64,000 nucleotides of DNA from contig NZ_DAIEIF010000050.1 of NCBI RefSeq assembly GCF_027352905.1, positions 37,445-101,444 on the forward strand. Direction: 5' to 3'. Of this stretch, positions 1 to 9,776 are shown one piece after another; the stretch's first letter is position 1; every line of letters starts with the position of its first letter. This DNA comes from Acidocella sp. GTDB taxonomy: Bacteria; Pseudomonadota; Alphaproteobacteria; Acetobacterales; Acetobacteraceae. Under the pieces are notes generated by a model that saw only the letters and a program-made list of their open reading frames with translations, was not told the origin of the DNA and ran no database searches. Made by a program: the position numbers and the translations under genes.

Positions 1-1
1 G

Positions 2-1915
2 CGCCACCGCGCATTCGGCAGGGGAACGCAGAAATTTCTTTATCCCGGTAACCGTAAAATCCTTGCCTATTTGCGCCGGTTTAAAAATGAGGATGGGCAG
101 GAAGAAATCATACTTTGCGTTTCCAATCTTTCCAGAAACGCTCAAGCGGTGGAGCTCGATCTTTCCGAGTTCGAGGGCCGTGTGCCGGTTGATCTCATCG
201 GTACGTCCGGCTTCCCCGCCATTGGCCAGCTGACCTATCTGTTGACCCTACCTCCCTTCGCATTCTATTGGTTCATTTTAGCGAATGAAGAGGCCCTGCC
301 GCCCTGGCACGTCAAGCCATCCGTCCCGCTTCCAGAGCTTCTTACTTTGGTAATCCGTAAGGGCATTCAGGATGTAGCGCAGCCCCCAGACAGGGCATTG
401 CTCGAAACCGATATTCTGCCATCTTATCTGGCGCGCCGGCGGTGGTTTGGCGCTAAGGATCGATCCATCGACAGCGTGACTCTAACCCGCACCCAACCGG
501 TTGCCGAACTGCCAGGTTTTCTTGTAACTGGTCTTGAGGTACGTTTCGGTGATGACGTTGAATATTATAATTTGCCCTTGGGAATTTGCTGGGATGGCGA
601 GACGAACGCACCGCTGCCGGCTCAGCTTGCTCTCGGGCGGGTACGGCAAGGGCGGCGCACCGGATATCTCACCGACGCCTTTGCGATGGACGCTTTCGCT
701 TTCGGAATCGTTCGGGGCTTACAGAACAATGCGATAGCAAAACTGCCGGAAGGCGAGCTTCGCTTTATTGCTGAAGCGCCATTGTCGGAAATCAAGCTTT
801 CAGATAATCCAGAAATCCGCAGGCTTTCAGCCGAACAATCCAACAGCTCGCTCATCGTCGATCGCAAGGTGATTTTAAAGCTCATCCGCCATTATTATGC
901 CGGGGTGAACCCCGAGATCGAGATGACGCGATACCTGACCCAAAACGGCTATAAAAATACACCCGCCCTATTGGGTGAAGTGGCGGAATGGAAGAATGAC
1001 GAGACCTCCTGCTCCCTTATGGTAGCTCAACAATTCCGAGAAAACCAAGGAGATGCCTGGCAGGTTACATTGAATTATCTGAGCCGCCTCATTGATATGG
1101 GCGGTATGGAAGGACGCGACGAGGCTGAGGACGCCCACCAGCTTAGTAACTACCGGAGCTTCGCCCGCGCCGTTGGCACAAGGCTCGCGGAACTGCATGT
1201 TGTGTTGGCGAAACCAACCGATAACCCCGATTTTGCTCCCGACAAAGTCTCTGCGGAAGATGCACGGAATTGGGGTGACATGTCGGTAAGCCAGTTCCGG
1301 AAAGCCGTGGATATTCTGCAAAACACCAAGGAGTTCAGTGACCGTGAAACCGGCGACAGGGCTCAACGCCTGCTGAGCGCCGCTGAGAGGATACAAGCTC
1401 TCCTGCCCAAACTTGCCGCCGCCGCTCAAGGCACTCTGGCGACGCGTATTCACGGCGATTTTCATCTTGGCCAAGTTCTCGTGTCAAGCGACGATGTATT
1501 TATCATCGATTTTGAGGGCGAACCCGCGAAACCCCTTCCGGAGCGCAGGCGCAAAAGCTCACCCTTGCGGGACGTCGCCGGTTTGCTGCGCTCTTTTGAC
1601 TACGCCGCGGCGGCAGCGCAGCATGGCCCCGTCACGCCGGAAAAAGAGCAATCCACCAGCGTGGTGAGCCGCTTTGTCGATAATATGCATGATGAATTTC
1701 TTCGCTCCTATATGGAGGTCATTAAAGCCCATTATGCCGTTGCGCTTGAACCGAAGGCGATGGAAGATCTCCTGACCTTGTTCCTCATTGAAAAAGCCGC
1801 TTACGAAATCTGTTATGAAGCGGCGAACCGGCCAAGCTGGCTTGGTATTCCTCTCAAGGGCATAGAAGCGCTCATCACCCAAACGATGAACCGGGAGTTG
1901 CAAAATGCTCGATGA
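2..1915 (+). CDS. treS: Trehalose synthase-maltokinase fusion, 3' part
   Basis: The frame is open from base 2, so this is the 3' portion of a longer gene; the catalytic barrel of trehalose synthase lies outside the window. The first residues (RAFGRGT, then FLYPGNRK) match the end of the TreS barrel, followed by its C-terminal beta domain to about base 320. A maltokinase domain follows (RRWFGAKDR near 435-461), with the kinase-type catalytic segment HGDFHLGQ near 1450-1475 and the metal-binding IIDFEGEP near 1500-1525. TreS interconverts trehalose and maltose, and maltokinase makes maltose 1-phosphate, the donor used by GlgE. The gene overlaps glgB by 11 bases, so the two are probably translationally coupled. 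GlgE is usually encoded just upstream in such clusters, but that is outside view. Confidence 0.93.
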   Translation, partial: RHRAFGRGTQKFLYPGNRKILAYLRRFKNEDGQEEIILCVSNLSRNAQAVELDLSEFEGRVPVDLIGTSGFPAIGQLTYLLTLPPFAFYWFILANEEALPPWHVKPSVPLPELLTLVIRKGIQDVAQPPDRALLETDILPSYLARRRWFGAKDRSIDSVTLTRTQPVAELPGFLVTGLEVRFGDDVEYYNLPLGICWDGETNAPLPAQLALGRVRQGRRTGYLTDAFAMDAFAFGIVRGLQNNAIAKLPEGELRFIAEAPLSEIKLSDNPEIRRLSAEQSNSSLIVDRKVILKLIRHYYAGVNPEIEMTRYLTQNGYKNTPALLGEVAEWKNDETSCSLMVAQQFRENQGDAWQVTLNYLSRLIDMGGMEGRDEAEDAHQLSNYRSFARAVGTRLAELHVVLAKPTDNPDFAPDKVSAEDARNWGDMSVSQFRKAVDILQNTKEFSDRETGDRAQRLLSAAERIQALLPKLAAAAQGTLATRIHGDFHLGQVLVSSDDVFIIDFEGEPAKPLPERRRKSSPLRDVAGLLRSFDYAAAAAQHGPVTPEKEQSTSVVSRFVDNMHDEFLRSYMEVIKAHYAVALEPKAMEDLLTLFLIEKAAYEICYEAANRPSWLGIPLKGIEALITQTMNRELQNAR

Positions 1916-4022
1916 CGCCCTCATCGCCTTGGAGCAAGGCCGCCACGGTGATCCATTCTCGCTTCTTGGGCCGCATGGAGACATCGTGCGCGTGTTATTA
2001 CCCGGCGCCCAGGCGGTAACGCTAAAAGGCCGCACCAGTGGCAACGTCATAGATCACGCAAGAAAAATAAGTGATGCTCTTTTTGAGGCGACTAATAAAA
2101 ATCAGGAACCTTATGTTCTACAAATCGATTGGGGCGGCGCGATACAGGAGACCGAGGACCCGTATAGCTTCGGATTGTTGCTATCAGATTTCGATCTCTA
2201 CCTCCTGGCGGAGGGTAAGCATCACAATCTGGCGGATTGCCTGGGCGCGCTTCCCATGCGTGTGGAAGATGTTCCCGGGGTTCGCTTCGCGGTATGGGCG
2301 CCTAACGCCCAACGCGTCTCCGTGGTCGGTAACTTCAACAGCTGGGACGGGCGGCGCCACCCTATGCGCCGGAGAAATTCCGGAATCTGGGAATTGTTCA
2401 TTCCCCGTCTAGGTCCCGGTGAATATTATAAATATGAAATTATTGGCCCGCACGGCCTGCTTCCCTTGAAAGCTGACCCCATCGCCCGTCAGGCGGAACT
2501 GCCGCCGGGCACCGCCTCCATTGTCGCCCCGGTATGGACCCCGCCGCCCCGGCCCAGCTATGCGCCGCTTAACGCGCCTCTGATGATCTACGAAGTCCAT
2601 GCGACATCCTGGATGAAGCATCATGATGGCCGGTCTTATGATTGGGATGAGCTGGCGGAACGGCTGATCCCCTACGTCGTGGATCTCGGTTATTCCCACA
2701 TAGAATTACTGCCGGTCATGGCGCATCCTTTCGGCGGCTCCTGGGGATATCAGCCACTCAGCCAGTTTGCGCCAATGCCGGAGATGGGTTCACCGGAGCG
2801 GTTCGCCCGTTTCGTCGAAGCCTGTCATCAGGCCGGCATCGGCGTGATACTGGATTGGGTGCCCGCTCATTTTCCCTCCGACGCGCATGGTCTTGCCTTG
2901 TTCGACGGCACCCATCTTTACGAGCACCAAGATCCCAGGGAGGGTTTCCACCGGGACTGGAACACGTTGATTTATAATTTAGGACGATTGGAGGTGCGAG
3001 AATTCCTGATCGCCAGCGCCTTATACTGGCTCCGCCAATATGGCGTGGACGGGTTGCGCGTGGATGCGGTGGCCTCGATGCTGTACCGTGATTACTCCCG
3101 CCAACCCGGTGAATGGGTTCCCAATATTTACGGGGGGCGCGAGAATCTCGAAGCCGTTCAATTCTTGCAGGAACTTTCCCAGATCGTGCAGGAGAGCTGT
3201 CCGGGCGCGTTTCTCATTGCGGAAGAATCCACCGCCTGGCCTGGCGTCACCGCGCCACCGCAAGGAAACGGTCTGGGCTTTACCCATAAATGGAACATGG
3301 GCTGGATGCATGACACGCTGTCTTACATGCAGGAAAACCCGGTCTACCGAAGCTATCATCATAATTTAATGACCTTTGGTCTGGTTTACGCTTTTTCAGA
3401 AAAATTTATTCTGCCCATTTCACATGATGAGGTGGTGCACGGCAAACGTTCCTTGCTCGGCCGGATGCCAGGAGATGACTGGCAGCGCTTCGCCAATTTG
3501 CGCGCCTATCTCGCTTTCATGTGGGCGCATCCCGGCAAGAAGCTTTTGTTCATGGGCTGTGAATTCGGTCAGCCGACCGAGTGGAATCATGAATCCGAAC
3601 TGCCCTGGTGGCTTCTGCAGTACGACCATCATCGCGGCGTCCAGTCCCTCGTCCGTGAGCTCAACCAGGCCGTGCGCAACACGCCCGCCTTGTATGAGCG
3701 GGATTTCGACAGCGCGGGCTTCTCCTGGGTAGTGGGGGATGATTATCAGCAAAGCGTGTTTGCGTTTTTACGCTATGGAAATGATGGAACCACTGTCCTG
3801 GTGATTTGCAATTTCACGCCCGTGCCGCGCCATGAGTACCGGGTCGGCGCGCCCGCCGGGCAATGGCGGGAGTTTTTGAATACCGACATCCAGGGCTTTG
3901 GCGGCTCTGGCGTTGGTAATGGCGGCACGCTTACCGCGGAACCCATACCGGCGCATGGGCAACCGGCATCTCTCAACCTTACCTTGCCGCCCCTTGGCGT
4001 TATTTATCTGCGTATGGCCTAA
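1905..4022 (+). CDS. glgB: 1,4-alpha-glucan branching enzyme
   Basis: 705 residues, normal for bacterial GlgB (GH13). It transfers alpha-1,4 segments to alpha-1,6 branch points during cytoplasmic glycogen synthesis. An N-terminal CBM48 module ([20 protein letters not shown]) precedes the barrel. Catalytic motifs are visible: GLRVDAVAS (nucleophile Asp), LIAEEST (acid/base Glu) and [10 protein letters not shown] (third Asp). The ATG at 1905 has a GGGAG Shine-Dalgarno inside the end of treS, at 1893-1897. It is the second gene of a six-gene alpha-glucan/trehalose operon. Its position directly after TreS-maltokinase is typical of the GlgE pathway, where maltosyl units are polymerised and then branched. 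Confidence 0.96.
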   Translation: MLDDALIALEQGRHGDPFSLLGPHGDIVRVLLPGAQAVTLKGRTSGNVIDHARKISDALFEATNKNQEPYVLQIDWGGAIQETEDPYSFGLLLSDFDLYLLAEGKHHNLADCLGALPMRVEDVPGVRFAVWAPNAQRVSVVGNFNSWDGRRHPMRRRNSGIWELFIPRLGPGEYYKYEIIGPHGLLPLKADPIARQAELPPGTASIVAPVWTPPPRPSYAPLNAPLMIYEVHATSWMKHHDGRSYDWDELAERLIPYVVDLGYSHIELLPVMAHPFGGSWGYQPLSQFAPMPEMGSPERFARFVEACHQAGIGVILDWVPAHFPSDAHGLALFDGTHLYEHQDPREGFHRDWNTLIYNLGRLEVREFLIASALYWLRQYGVDGLRVDAVASMLYRDYSRQPGEWVPNIYGGRENLEAVQFLQELSQIVQESCPGAFLIAEESTAWPGVTAPPQGNGLGFTHKWNMGWMHDTLSYMQENPVYRSYHHNLMTFGLVYAFSEKFILPISHDEVVHGKRSLLGRMPGDDWQRFANLRAYLAFMWAHPGKKLLFMGCEFGQPTEWNHESELPWWLLQYDHHRGVQSLVRELNQAVRNTPALYERDFDSAGFSWVVGDDYQQSVFAFLRYGNDGTTVLVICNFTPVPRHEYRVGAPAGQWREFLNTDIQGFGGSGVGNGGTLTAEPIPAHGQPASLNLTLPPLGVIYLRMA

Positions 4023-4027
4023 ACGGA

Positions 4028-6133
4028 ATGCCCTGGACTAAGCAACCGCTGGGACGCGGCTCCCATTACCCGCTTGGCGCCCATTGGGATGGGCTGGGGG
4101 TCAATTTCGCCGTGTTCTCGGCCCATGCCCAACGGATCGAACTCTGCCTATTCGATGCGTCGGGCCGGCGGGAATTGCGCCGCGAGACCCTGCCGGAATG
4201 CACGGAGCAGGTTTTTCACGGCTATCTCCCCCAGGCGCGGCCCGGCTTGTTATATGGGTTTCGTGCCCACGGACCTTACATTCCCGAGGCGGGGCATCGC
4301 TTCAACCCGCACAAGCTTTTGCTCGACCCCTATGCGCGCAAACTGGCTGGGCGGCTGCGCTGGTCGGATGCGCTATTTGGCTATCATATCGGCTCCCCGC
4401 GCGAGGATCTTTCTTATGACCGGCGAGATTCAGCCGGCTTCATGCCCAAAGCCATGGTGGTGCATGAGAAATTTGAATGGGGACCGGGCGCGCCGCCCCG
4501 CCGGGGCTGGGACGAGACCGTGATTTACGAGGCCCATTTGCGAGGCCTGACCATCAAACATCCTGAAATCGAGGAAAGCGAGCGTGGCCGTTTTGCCGCG
4601 CTCGGAAACCCATGGATGATCGAATATCTTCACAGCCTCGGCGTCACCGCCATCGAGTTGCTGCCGGTTCATGCCTTCCTGCAGGAAAATTTTTTGCTCA
4701 AACGGGGGGTCAGTAATTATTGGGGATATTCCACCCTTGCCTACTTCGCTCCGGAGCCCTCTTATCTCGGCGGCCCAGACGGCACTCTCGATGAAATTCG
4801 CGAGACCGTGCGTAAACTTCATGTTGCGGGCATCGAGGTGATTCTCGACGTCGTCTATAACCACACGTGCGAGGGCAGCGAAAAAGGCCCCACCCTTTCC
4901 TGGCGCGGGCTGGACAGTCTTTCCTATTACCGCGGCGTGGATGGCGCGCCGCGCTATCTGGTGGATGACACGGGGTGTGGAAACACCTTGAACATATCCC
5001 ACCCCCGGGTCCTGCAGATGGTCATGGATTCCCTGCGCTATTGGGTGGAATCGTACCATATCGATGGGTTCCGCTTCGATCTCGGCGTCACATTGGGACG
5101 CGAACCTTATGGATTCGATCCATTTTCAGGTTTCTTCGACGCCATTCGCCAGGACCCCGTCCTCGCCGGCGTCAAGTTAATCTCCGAACCCTGGGATATC
5201 GGCCCGGGCGGCTACCAGCTCGGCAATCATCCGCCCGGTTTCAGCGAATGGAACGATTGTTACCGGGATACCGTGCGCCGCTTCTGGCGGGGCGACCTTG
5301 GCCAGCGCGCCGAGCTCGCCAAGCGCCTGATGGGATCGAGCGAGATTTTCGACAAATTTCATCGCGGCCCCCGCGCAAGCATTAATTACCTTTGCTCGCA
5401 TGACGGTTTCACCCTCCAGGATTTGGTTTCTTATTCCGAACGGCACAACGAGGCCAATGGCGAGGATAATCAGGATGGCCATCCCGAGAATTTTTCTCTC
5501 AATCACGGGGTAGAAGGCGCCAGCGAGGATGAGGCTATCACCCTCGCGCGCGAAACCACCAAGCGGGCCTTGCTTGCCACTTTGTTTTTTTCCCATGGCA
5601 CCCCCATGTTCCTGGCGGGGGACGAGATGGGACGCACTCAGCAAGGCAATAACAACGCATACTGCCAGGATAATGAAATTTCCTGGTTGGACTGGTCGGG
5701 CCTGCTCGGTGAGTCTCGCTCGTCCGCTCAGTCTCTTTTCGGTTTCACCGTCCGGCTCATTGCCCTGCGCGCCGCGCATCCCAGCCTGCGGCCCCGCCAT
5801 TTTCTCCACGGCACGGCGGAAATATTGCCTGGCATCGTCGATGTGGCCTGGTTCGATGAAACCGGACGCCTTCTGGACGCCGCCGCCTGGCTGGACCCCG
5901 CGGCGCAAATGTTCTCCCTGCGCCGGGCGACACGGGATAATGACACGCTCGACATAACCTTGACCATTTTTAACGGTTCGAATGCCTCGCGCGAATTCAT
6001 CCTTCCCAATCCTGAACTGGGCTGGATTCTATTGATTGATAGCGCGGCGCCGGAAAGATCGGAAATCCTCCCGCAAGAAGTGATTCACGTCGACCCCCGC
6101 AGTGTTCTCCTCCTAACCGCGAGTCCCATATGA
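4028..6133 (+). CDS. glgX: Glycogen debranching enzyme (GlgX/isoamylase type)
   Basis: 701 residues, usual size for GlgX. It hydrolyses alpha-1,6 branches of limit dextrins. An N-terminal CBM48-type domain (HWDGLGVNFAVFSAHAQRIE) is followed by a GH13 barrel with VILDVVYNHT, the nucleophile region IDGFRFDLG, the acid/base region LISEPWDIG, and CSHDGFTLQDLV with the third Asp. The ATG lies five bases after the glgB stop with only a weak ribosome site, consistent with coupling. It shares a 4-base stop/start overlap with treZ. Together with malQ and treY it would break stored glucan into linear maltodextrins suitable for trehalose formation. Confidence 0.95.
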   Translation: MPWTKQPLGRGSHYPLGAHWDGLGVNFAVFSAHAQRIELCLFDASGRRELRRETLPECTEQVFHGYLPQARPGLLYGFRAHGPYIPEAGHRFNPHKLLLDPYARKLAGRLRWSDALFGYHIGSPREDLSYDRRDSAGFMPKAMVVHEKFEWGPGAPPRRGWDETVIYEAHLRGLTIKHPEIEESERGRFAALGNPWMIEYLHSLGVTAIELLPVHAFLQENFLLKRGVSNYWGYSTLAYFAPEPSYLGGPDGTLDEIRETVRKLHVAGIEVILDVVYNHTCEGSEKGPTLSWRGLDSLSYYRGVDGAPRYLVDDTGCGNTLNISHPRVLQMVMDSLRYWVESYHIDGFRFDLGVTLGREPYGFDPFSGFFDAIRQDPVLAGVKLISEPWDIGPGGYQLGNHPPGFSEWNDCYRDTVRRFWRGDLGQRAELAKRLMGSSEIFDKFHRGPRASINYLCSHDGFTLQDLVSYSERHNEANGEDNQDGHPENFSLNHGVEGASEDEAITLARETTKRALLATLFFSHGTPMFLAGDEMGRTQQGNNNAYCQDNEISWLDWSGLLGESRSSAQSLFGFTVRLIALRAAHPSLRPRHFLHGTAEILPGIVDVAWFDETGRLLDAAAWLDPAAQMFSLRRATRDNDTLDITLTIFNGSNASREFILPNPELGWILLIDSAAPERSEILPQEVIHVDPRSVLLLTASPI

Positions 6134-7860
6134 CAGCCAAACCCGTCCGCCCCCATTTCGGCGCCGTTCCCACCACGGCTGAGCAGACCCTCTTCAGGCT
6201 TTGGGCTCCCCAAGCCAATGCGGTGGAAGTCATTCTGGCTAATGGCGCGGTTCTCAAAGCCGCGCCGGATGGGCAAGGCGTGTGGCAAGCCAGCGGACGC
6301 GCCCCGGCGGGCACGGCTTACCAATACCGGATCAACAACGAAACATTAGTGCCCGATCCTGCCTCCCGCGCCCAGCTCGACGACGTTCATGGCCCAAGCC
6401 TGGTTACCGATCTTTCCTATTCCTGGCAGCACGCCTCCTGGCGGGGCAGGCCCCTGGCCGAGACGGTGGTGTATGAGCTGCATCCCGGGCTGTGCGGCGG
6501 CTTCGCGGGCATCGCCGCCCAATTGCCGCGCCTCGCGGCGCTGGGCGTCACCGCTGTTCAGCTCATGCCCATCGCGGATTTTCCTGGCCGCCGCAATTGG
6601 GGATATGACGGCGTGCTGCCCTACGCGCCGGACCGGGCCTACGGCACGCCTGCCGAATTGCAGGCCTTGGTGGACGCCGCGCACGGATATGGGCTGCAGA
6701 TTTTCCTGGATGTGGTGTATAATCATTTCGGACCCGACGGCAACTATCTGCCCCTTTACGCCAAGGATTTCTTCCGGCCGGACATCACCACCCCCTGGGG
6801 CGAGGCCATTGATTTCAGCCGGCGCCCGGTGCGGGATTTCTTCATCGACAATGCCCTCCAATGGGTCTGTGACTACCGGTTCGACGGTCTGCGCTTCGAC
6901 GCCGTGCACGCCATCGCCGATAAGTCATTTTTGCACGAACTTGCTCACGCCATCCGCAGGGCGGCAACAGGCAGGCACGTTCATCTCATCCTGGAGAATG
7001 AGGAAAATGACGCCTCTCTCCTCGGCGGCGGGAATGATCGTTTCGATTCCCAATGGAATGACGATTTCCACCATTGCGTGCACGTGCTGCTTACCGGCGA
7101 GAAAGATGCCTATTACGAGGATTTTCAGGACGCCTCCCGGCTGCTGGCCCGCTGCCTGGCGGAGGGCTTCGCCTATCAGGGCGAGCCATCGCCGCATGCC
7201 GGAGGCAAGAAGCGTGGCACGCCCAGCGCCCATCTACCCACCACCGCCTTCGTCAATTGCCTGCAAAATCACGACCAAATCGGCAATCGCGCCTTTGGTG
7301 AGCGTCTGACGCGGCTGGCCGGTCCGGAGGCGCTGCGGGCTGCCGCGGCGCTGCTTTTATTCACGCCCCAAATCCCCATGCTGTTTTTTGGTGAGGAATA
7401 CGGGGAGACGAGGCCCTTTTTGTTCTTCACCGACCATCACGATGAATTGCGGAAATTGGTCACGGAGGGCCGGCGCAAGGAATTCGCTAAATTCCCCGCT
7501 TTCGCGGATCCGGCCCAGCGGGAAAAAATTCCCGACCCCAACAGCGAATCCACCTACGAGGCGAGCCGCCCTCAATTCGTGGAGAATGAATGGACGCGGT
7601 TTTACCGGGATTGTCTGTCTTTGCGCGCCCGGGAGATCGCCCCCCGCCTGGCCGGGTGCATGAGCACGGGGGCGCACCCCCTCTCCACCCACGCCGTGCG
7701 GGCCACGTGGCGGATGGGCGACGGCGCGGAACTGACCCTGGCCTGTAATCTCGGCGCTACCCCTGTGGCGGTGGAGGCTGGTCCTGGCCGCCTGATCTTT
7801 GGGCCACAGGCGGGGCCTAGCCTGCCGGCTTTCACCACCTGCCTCTGGCTCGCCCTGTGA
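6130..7860 (+). CDS. treZ: Malto-oligosyltrehalose trehalohydrolase
   Basis: 576 residues. TreZ releases trehalose from maltooligosyltrehalose made by TreY. An N-terminal immunoglobulin-like segment (FRLWAPQANAVEVILANG) precedes the GH13 barrel. Key motifs are FLDVVYNHFGPDGNYL, FDGLRFDAVHAI (nucleophile Asp), HLILENEEND (acid/base Glu) and NCLQNHDQIGNRA. The NHDQIGNRA block and LFFGEEYGE are typical of TreZ rather than of a branching enzyme. It overlaps glgX upstream (ATGA) and malQ downstream (GTGA). Its partner TreY is encoded two genes downstream, with MalQ between them. Confidence 0.95.
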   Translation: MTAKPVRPHFGAVPTTAEQTLFRLWAPQANAVEVILANGAVLKAAPDGQGVWQASGRAPAGTAYQYRINNETLVPDPASRAQLDDVHGPSLVTDLSYSWQHASWRGRPLAETVVYELHPGLCGGFAGIAAQLPRLAALGVTAVQLMPIADFPGRRNWGYDGVLPYAPDRAYGTPAELQALVDAAHGYGLQIFLDVVYNHFGPDGNYLPLYAKDFFRPDITTPWGEAIDFSRRPVRDFFIDNALQWVCDYRFDGLRFDAVHAIADKSFLHELAHAIRRAATGRHVHLILENEENDASLLGGGNDRFDSQWNDDFHHCVHVLLTGEKDAYYEDFQDASRLLARCLAEGFAYQGEPSPHAGGKKRGTPSAHLPTTAFVNCLQNHDQIGNRAFGERLTRLAGPEALRAAAALLLFTPQIPMLFFGEEYGETRPFLFFTDHHDELRKLVTEGRRKEFAKFPAFADPAQREKIPDPNSESTYEASRPQFVENEWTRFYRDCLSLRAREIAPRLAGCMSTGAHPLSTHAVRATWRMGDGAELTLACNLGATPVAVEAGPGRLIFGPQAGPSLPAFTTCLWLAL

Positions 7861-9776
7861 GCAACCTTCACCGCACCGCCGCCCGGGCGGGGTTGCGCCG
7901 GCGATGGAAGGATGCCGGCGGGAGGATGCAAACCGTGAGCGATGCCAGCCTGCGGGCGATTTTGGAAGCGCTGGGCGAGGATGGCGAAGCGCGCTCTCCG
8001 CCCCCGCTGGTGACCTCCTGGCTGGACGAGCCGGTTTTGCTTCCCTGCCGCCCCGGCGCGGCCCGGCTACGGCTGGAAGACGGCGCCACGATGGATATGA
8101 CGCTGGAGGAACAGGGGCGTCAGGCGCTCCTGCCCGCCATCGGGACGCCCGGTTATCACCGGCTGGAGACGAGAACCCACGCCTTCACCGTGGCGGTGGC
8201 CCCCCGGCGGGGCTTCAGCCTGGAAGATGCGGGCCAAGGCGCCAAGCTGTGGGGCCTCACCGTGCAGCTCTACGCTTTGCGCCGGGCGCGGGATGGTGGC
8301 ATCGGCGATTTCGAGGCTCTCAAAAGCTTTGCCCAGGCGGCGGCGAAACAGGGCGCCTCCGCTCTGTTGCTGAGCCCGGTCCATGCCATGTTCACCTCGG
8401 ACGTGACGCGTTACGCGCCTTACTCGCCCTCCAGCCGGGTGGCGCTCAACGTGCTGCACATCGCCCGCGAGGGGCGGGATGAGGCAGGCGACCTTATAGA
8501 CTGGCCAGCCGCCTCCCGGCGCAAGCTTGCCCTGCTTCGCCGGGATTTCGAGGTGGTCACGGATTGGCGGGGCTTGGAGGCGTTTCGCGCCCAAGGCGGC
8601 GTCGGGTTGGAGCGTCACGCCATTTTCGAGGCGCTGGCCGAGCATTTTGGCGCGCTGGGCGGCACCTCCTGCGATTGGCGCACCTGGCCGGAGGCCTATC
8701 GCGACCCCGACTCTTCCGCCGTGCGGGACTTCATGGCGGCCCATGCGCAAACCGTCGCGTTCCATGCCTGGCTGCAATGGCGCGCCGCCCAGGGCCTGGC
8801 GGGCGCGCAAAACGCCATGCGCGGGGCGGGTGCCCGCATCGGGCTCATTGCGGATCTCGCCGTCGGCACCGACCCCTCGGGCAGCCATTGCTGGAGCCGG
8901 CAGGATGAGGTTCTGGGCGGGCTGGAACTGGGCGCGCCGCCAGATCTGTTCAATCGCGAGGGGCAGGGCTGGGGCATAACCGCCTTCTCGCCGGCGGGGC
9001 TGCGGCGCAGCGGTTTTGCCGGTTTCCTGGAAATGGTCCGGCACGCCTTGCATCACGCGGGAGGGCTGCGCGTGGATCACGCGCTGGGCCTCATGCGCCT
9101 TTGGGTGATCCCGCCCGGGCGGGGGCCGGCGGAGGGCGCTTATCTCGCCATGCCCTTCCCGGATCTGTTACGGCTGCTGGTACTGGAATCCCACCGGCAC
9201 CGCGCCGTTCTGGTCGGGGAGGATCTTGGTACCGTGCCCGCGGGCTTCCAGCCCCAGCTCGCCGCAGCCGGCATTGGCGGCATGCGGGTGATGTGGTTCG
9301 AGCGGACGCGAAGCGGCTTCCGCGCCCCCGCGCGCTGGACCCCCGAGGCCGCGGCGATGACCACCACCCATGATCTGCCCACCGTGGCGGGATGGTGGAC
9401 GGGGCGGGATCTGGAATGGCGGGCGCGGCTTGGCCTGGCCGCTGAAAGCAAGCCGGAACGGGCCGCCGCGCGCCGGGCTCTGTGGACGGCGTTCCGTAAA
9501 TCAGGGGCCACCTCCGCCCCGCAGCCCGCCGAGGATGACCCATTGCCGGTCACCGCCGCCGCGTCCCAGCATATCGGCAAAACCGCCTGTCATATCGCTT
9601 TGTTGCCGGTCGAGGACGCGCTTTCCTCCCGCGAGGCGCCCAACCTGCCGGGCAGCACCACCGAGCACCCCAATTGGCGCCGCCGCTTGCCCGGCACCGC
9701 CCAGGAACTCTTCAGCCGGCCGGATTTGCGCGCGCGTCTGGCAGCTCTCCATACCGCCCGTCAACAGGTGTCATGA
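7857..9776 (+). CDS. malQ: 4-alpha-glucanotransferase (amylomaltase)
   Basis: 639 residues, GH77. It disproportionates maltodextrins, lengthening short chains so that TreY or phosphorylase can act. The family core is present: WGLTVQLYALR, GIGDFEALKSFA, YAPYSPSSR, the nucleophile segment GGLRVDHALGLMRLW, the acid/base segment VLVGEDLGTVP and MTTTHDLPTVAGWW. The start is GTG at 7857, overlapping the treZ stop as GTGA. An N-terminal extension of about 130 residues precedes the GH77 core, as in the longer MalQ class. The end overlaps the treY start. Confidence 0.94.
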   Translation: MSNLHRTAARAGLRRRWKDAGGRMQTVSDASLRAILEALGEDGEARSPPPLVTSWLDEPVLLPCRPGAARLRLEDGATMDMTLEEQGRQALLPAIGTPGYHRLETRTHAFTVAVAPRRGFSLEDAGQGAKLWGLTVQLYALRRARDGGIGDFEALKSFAQAAAKQGASALLLSPVHAMFTSDVTRYAPYSPSSRVALNVLHIAREGRDEAGDLIDWPAASRRKLALLRRDFEVVTDWRGLEAFRAQGGVGLERHAIFEALAEHFGALGGTSCDWRTWPEAYRDPDSSAVRDFMAAHAQTVAFHAWLQWRAAQGLAGAQNAMRGAGARIGLIADLAVGTDPSGSHCWSRQDEVLGGLELGAPPDLFNREGQGWGITAFSPAGLRRSGFAGFLEMVRHALHHAGGLRVDHALGLMRLWVIPPGRGPAEGAYLAMPFPDLLRLLVLESHRHRAVLVGEDLGTVPAGFQPQLAAAGIGGMRVMWFERTRSGFRAPARWTPEAAAMTTTHDLPTVAGWWTGRDLEWRARLGLAAESKPERAAARRALWTAFRKSGATSAPQPAEDDPLPVTAAASQHIGKTACHIALLPVEDALSSREAPNLPGSTTEHPNWRRRLPGTAQELFSRPDLRARLAALHTARQQVS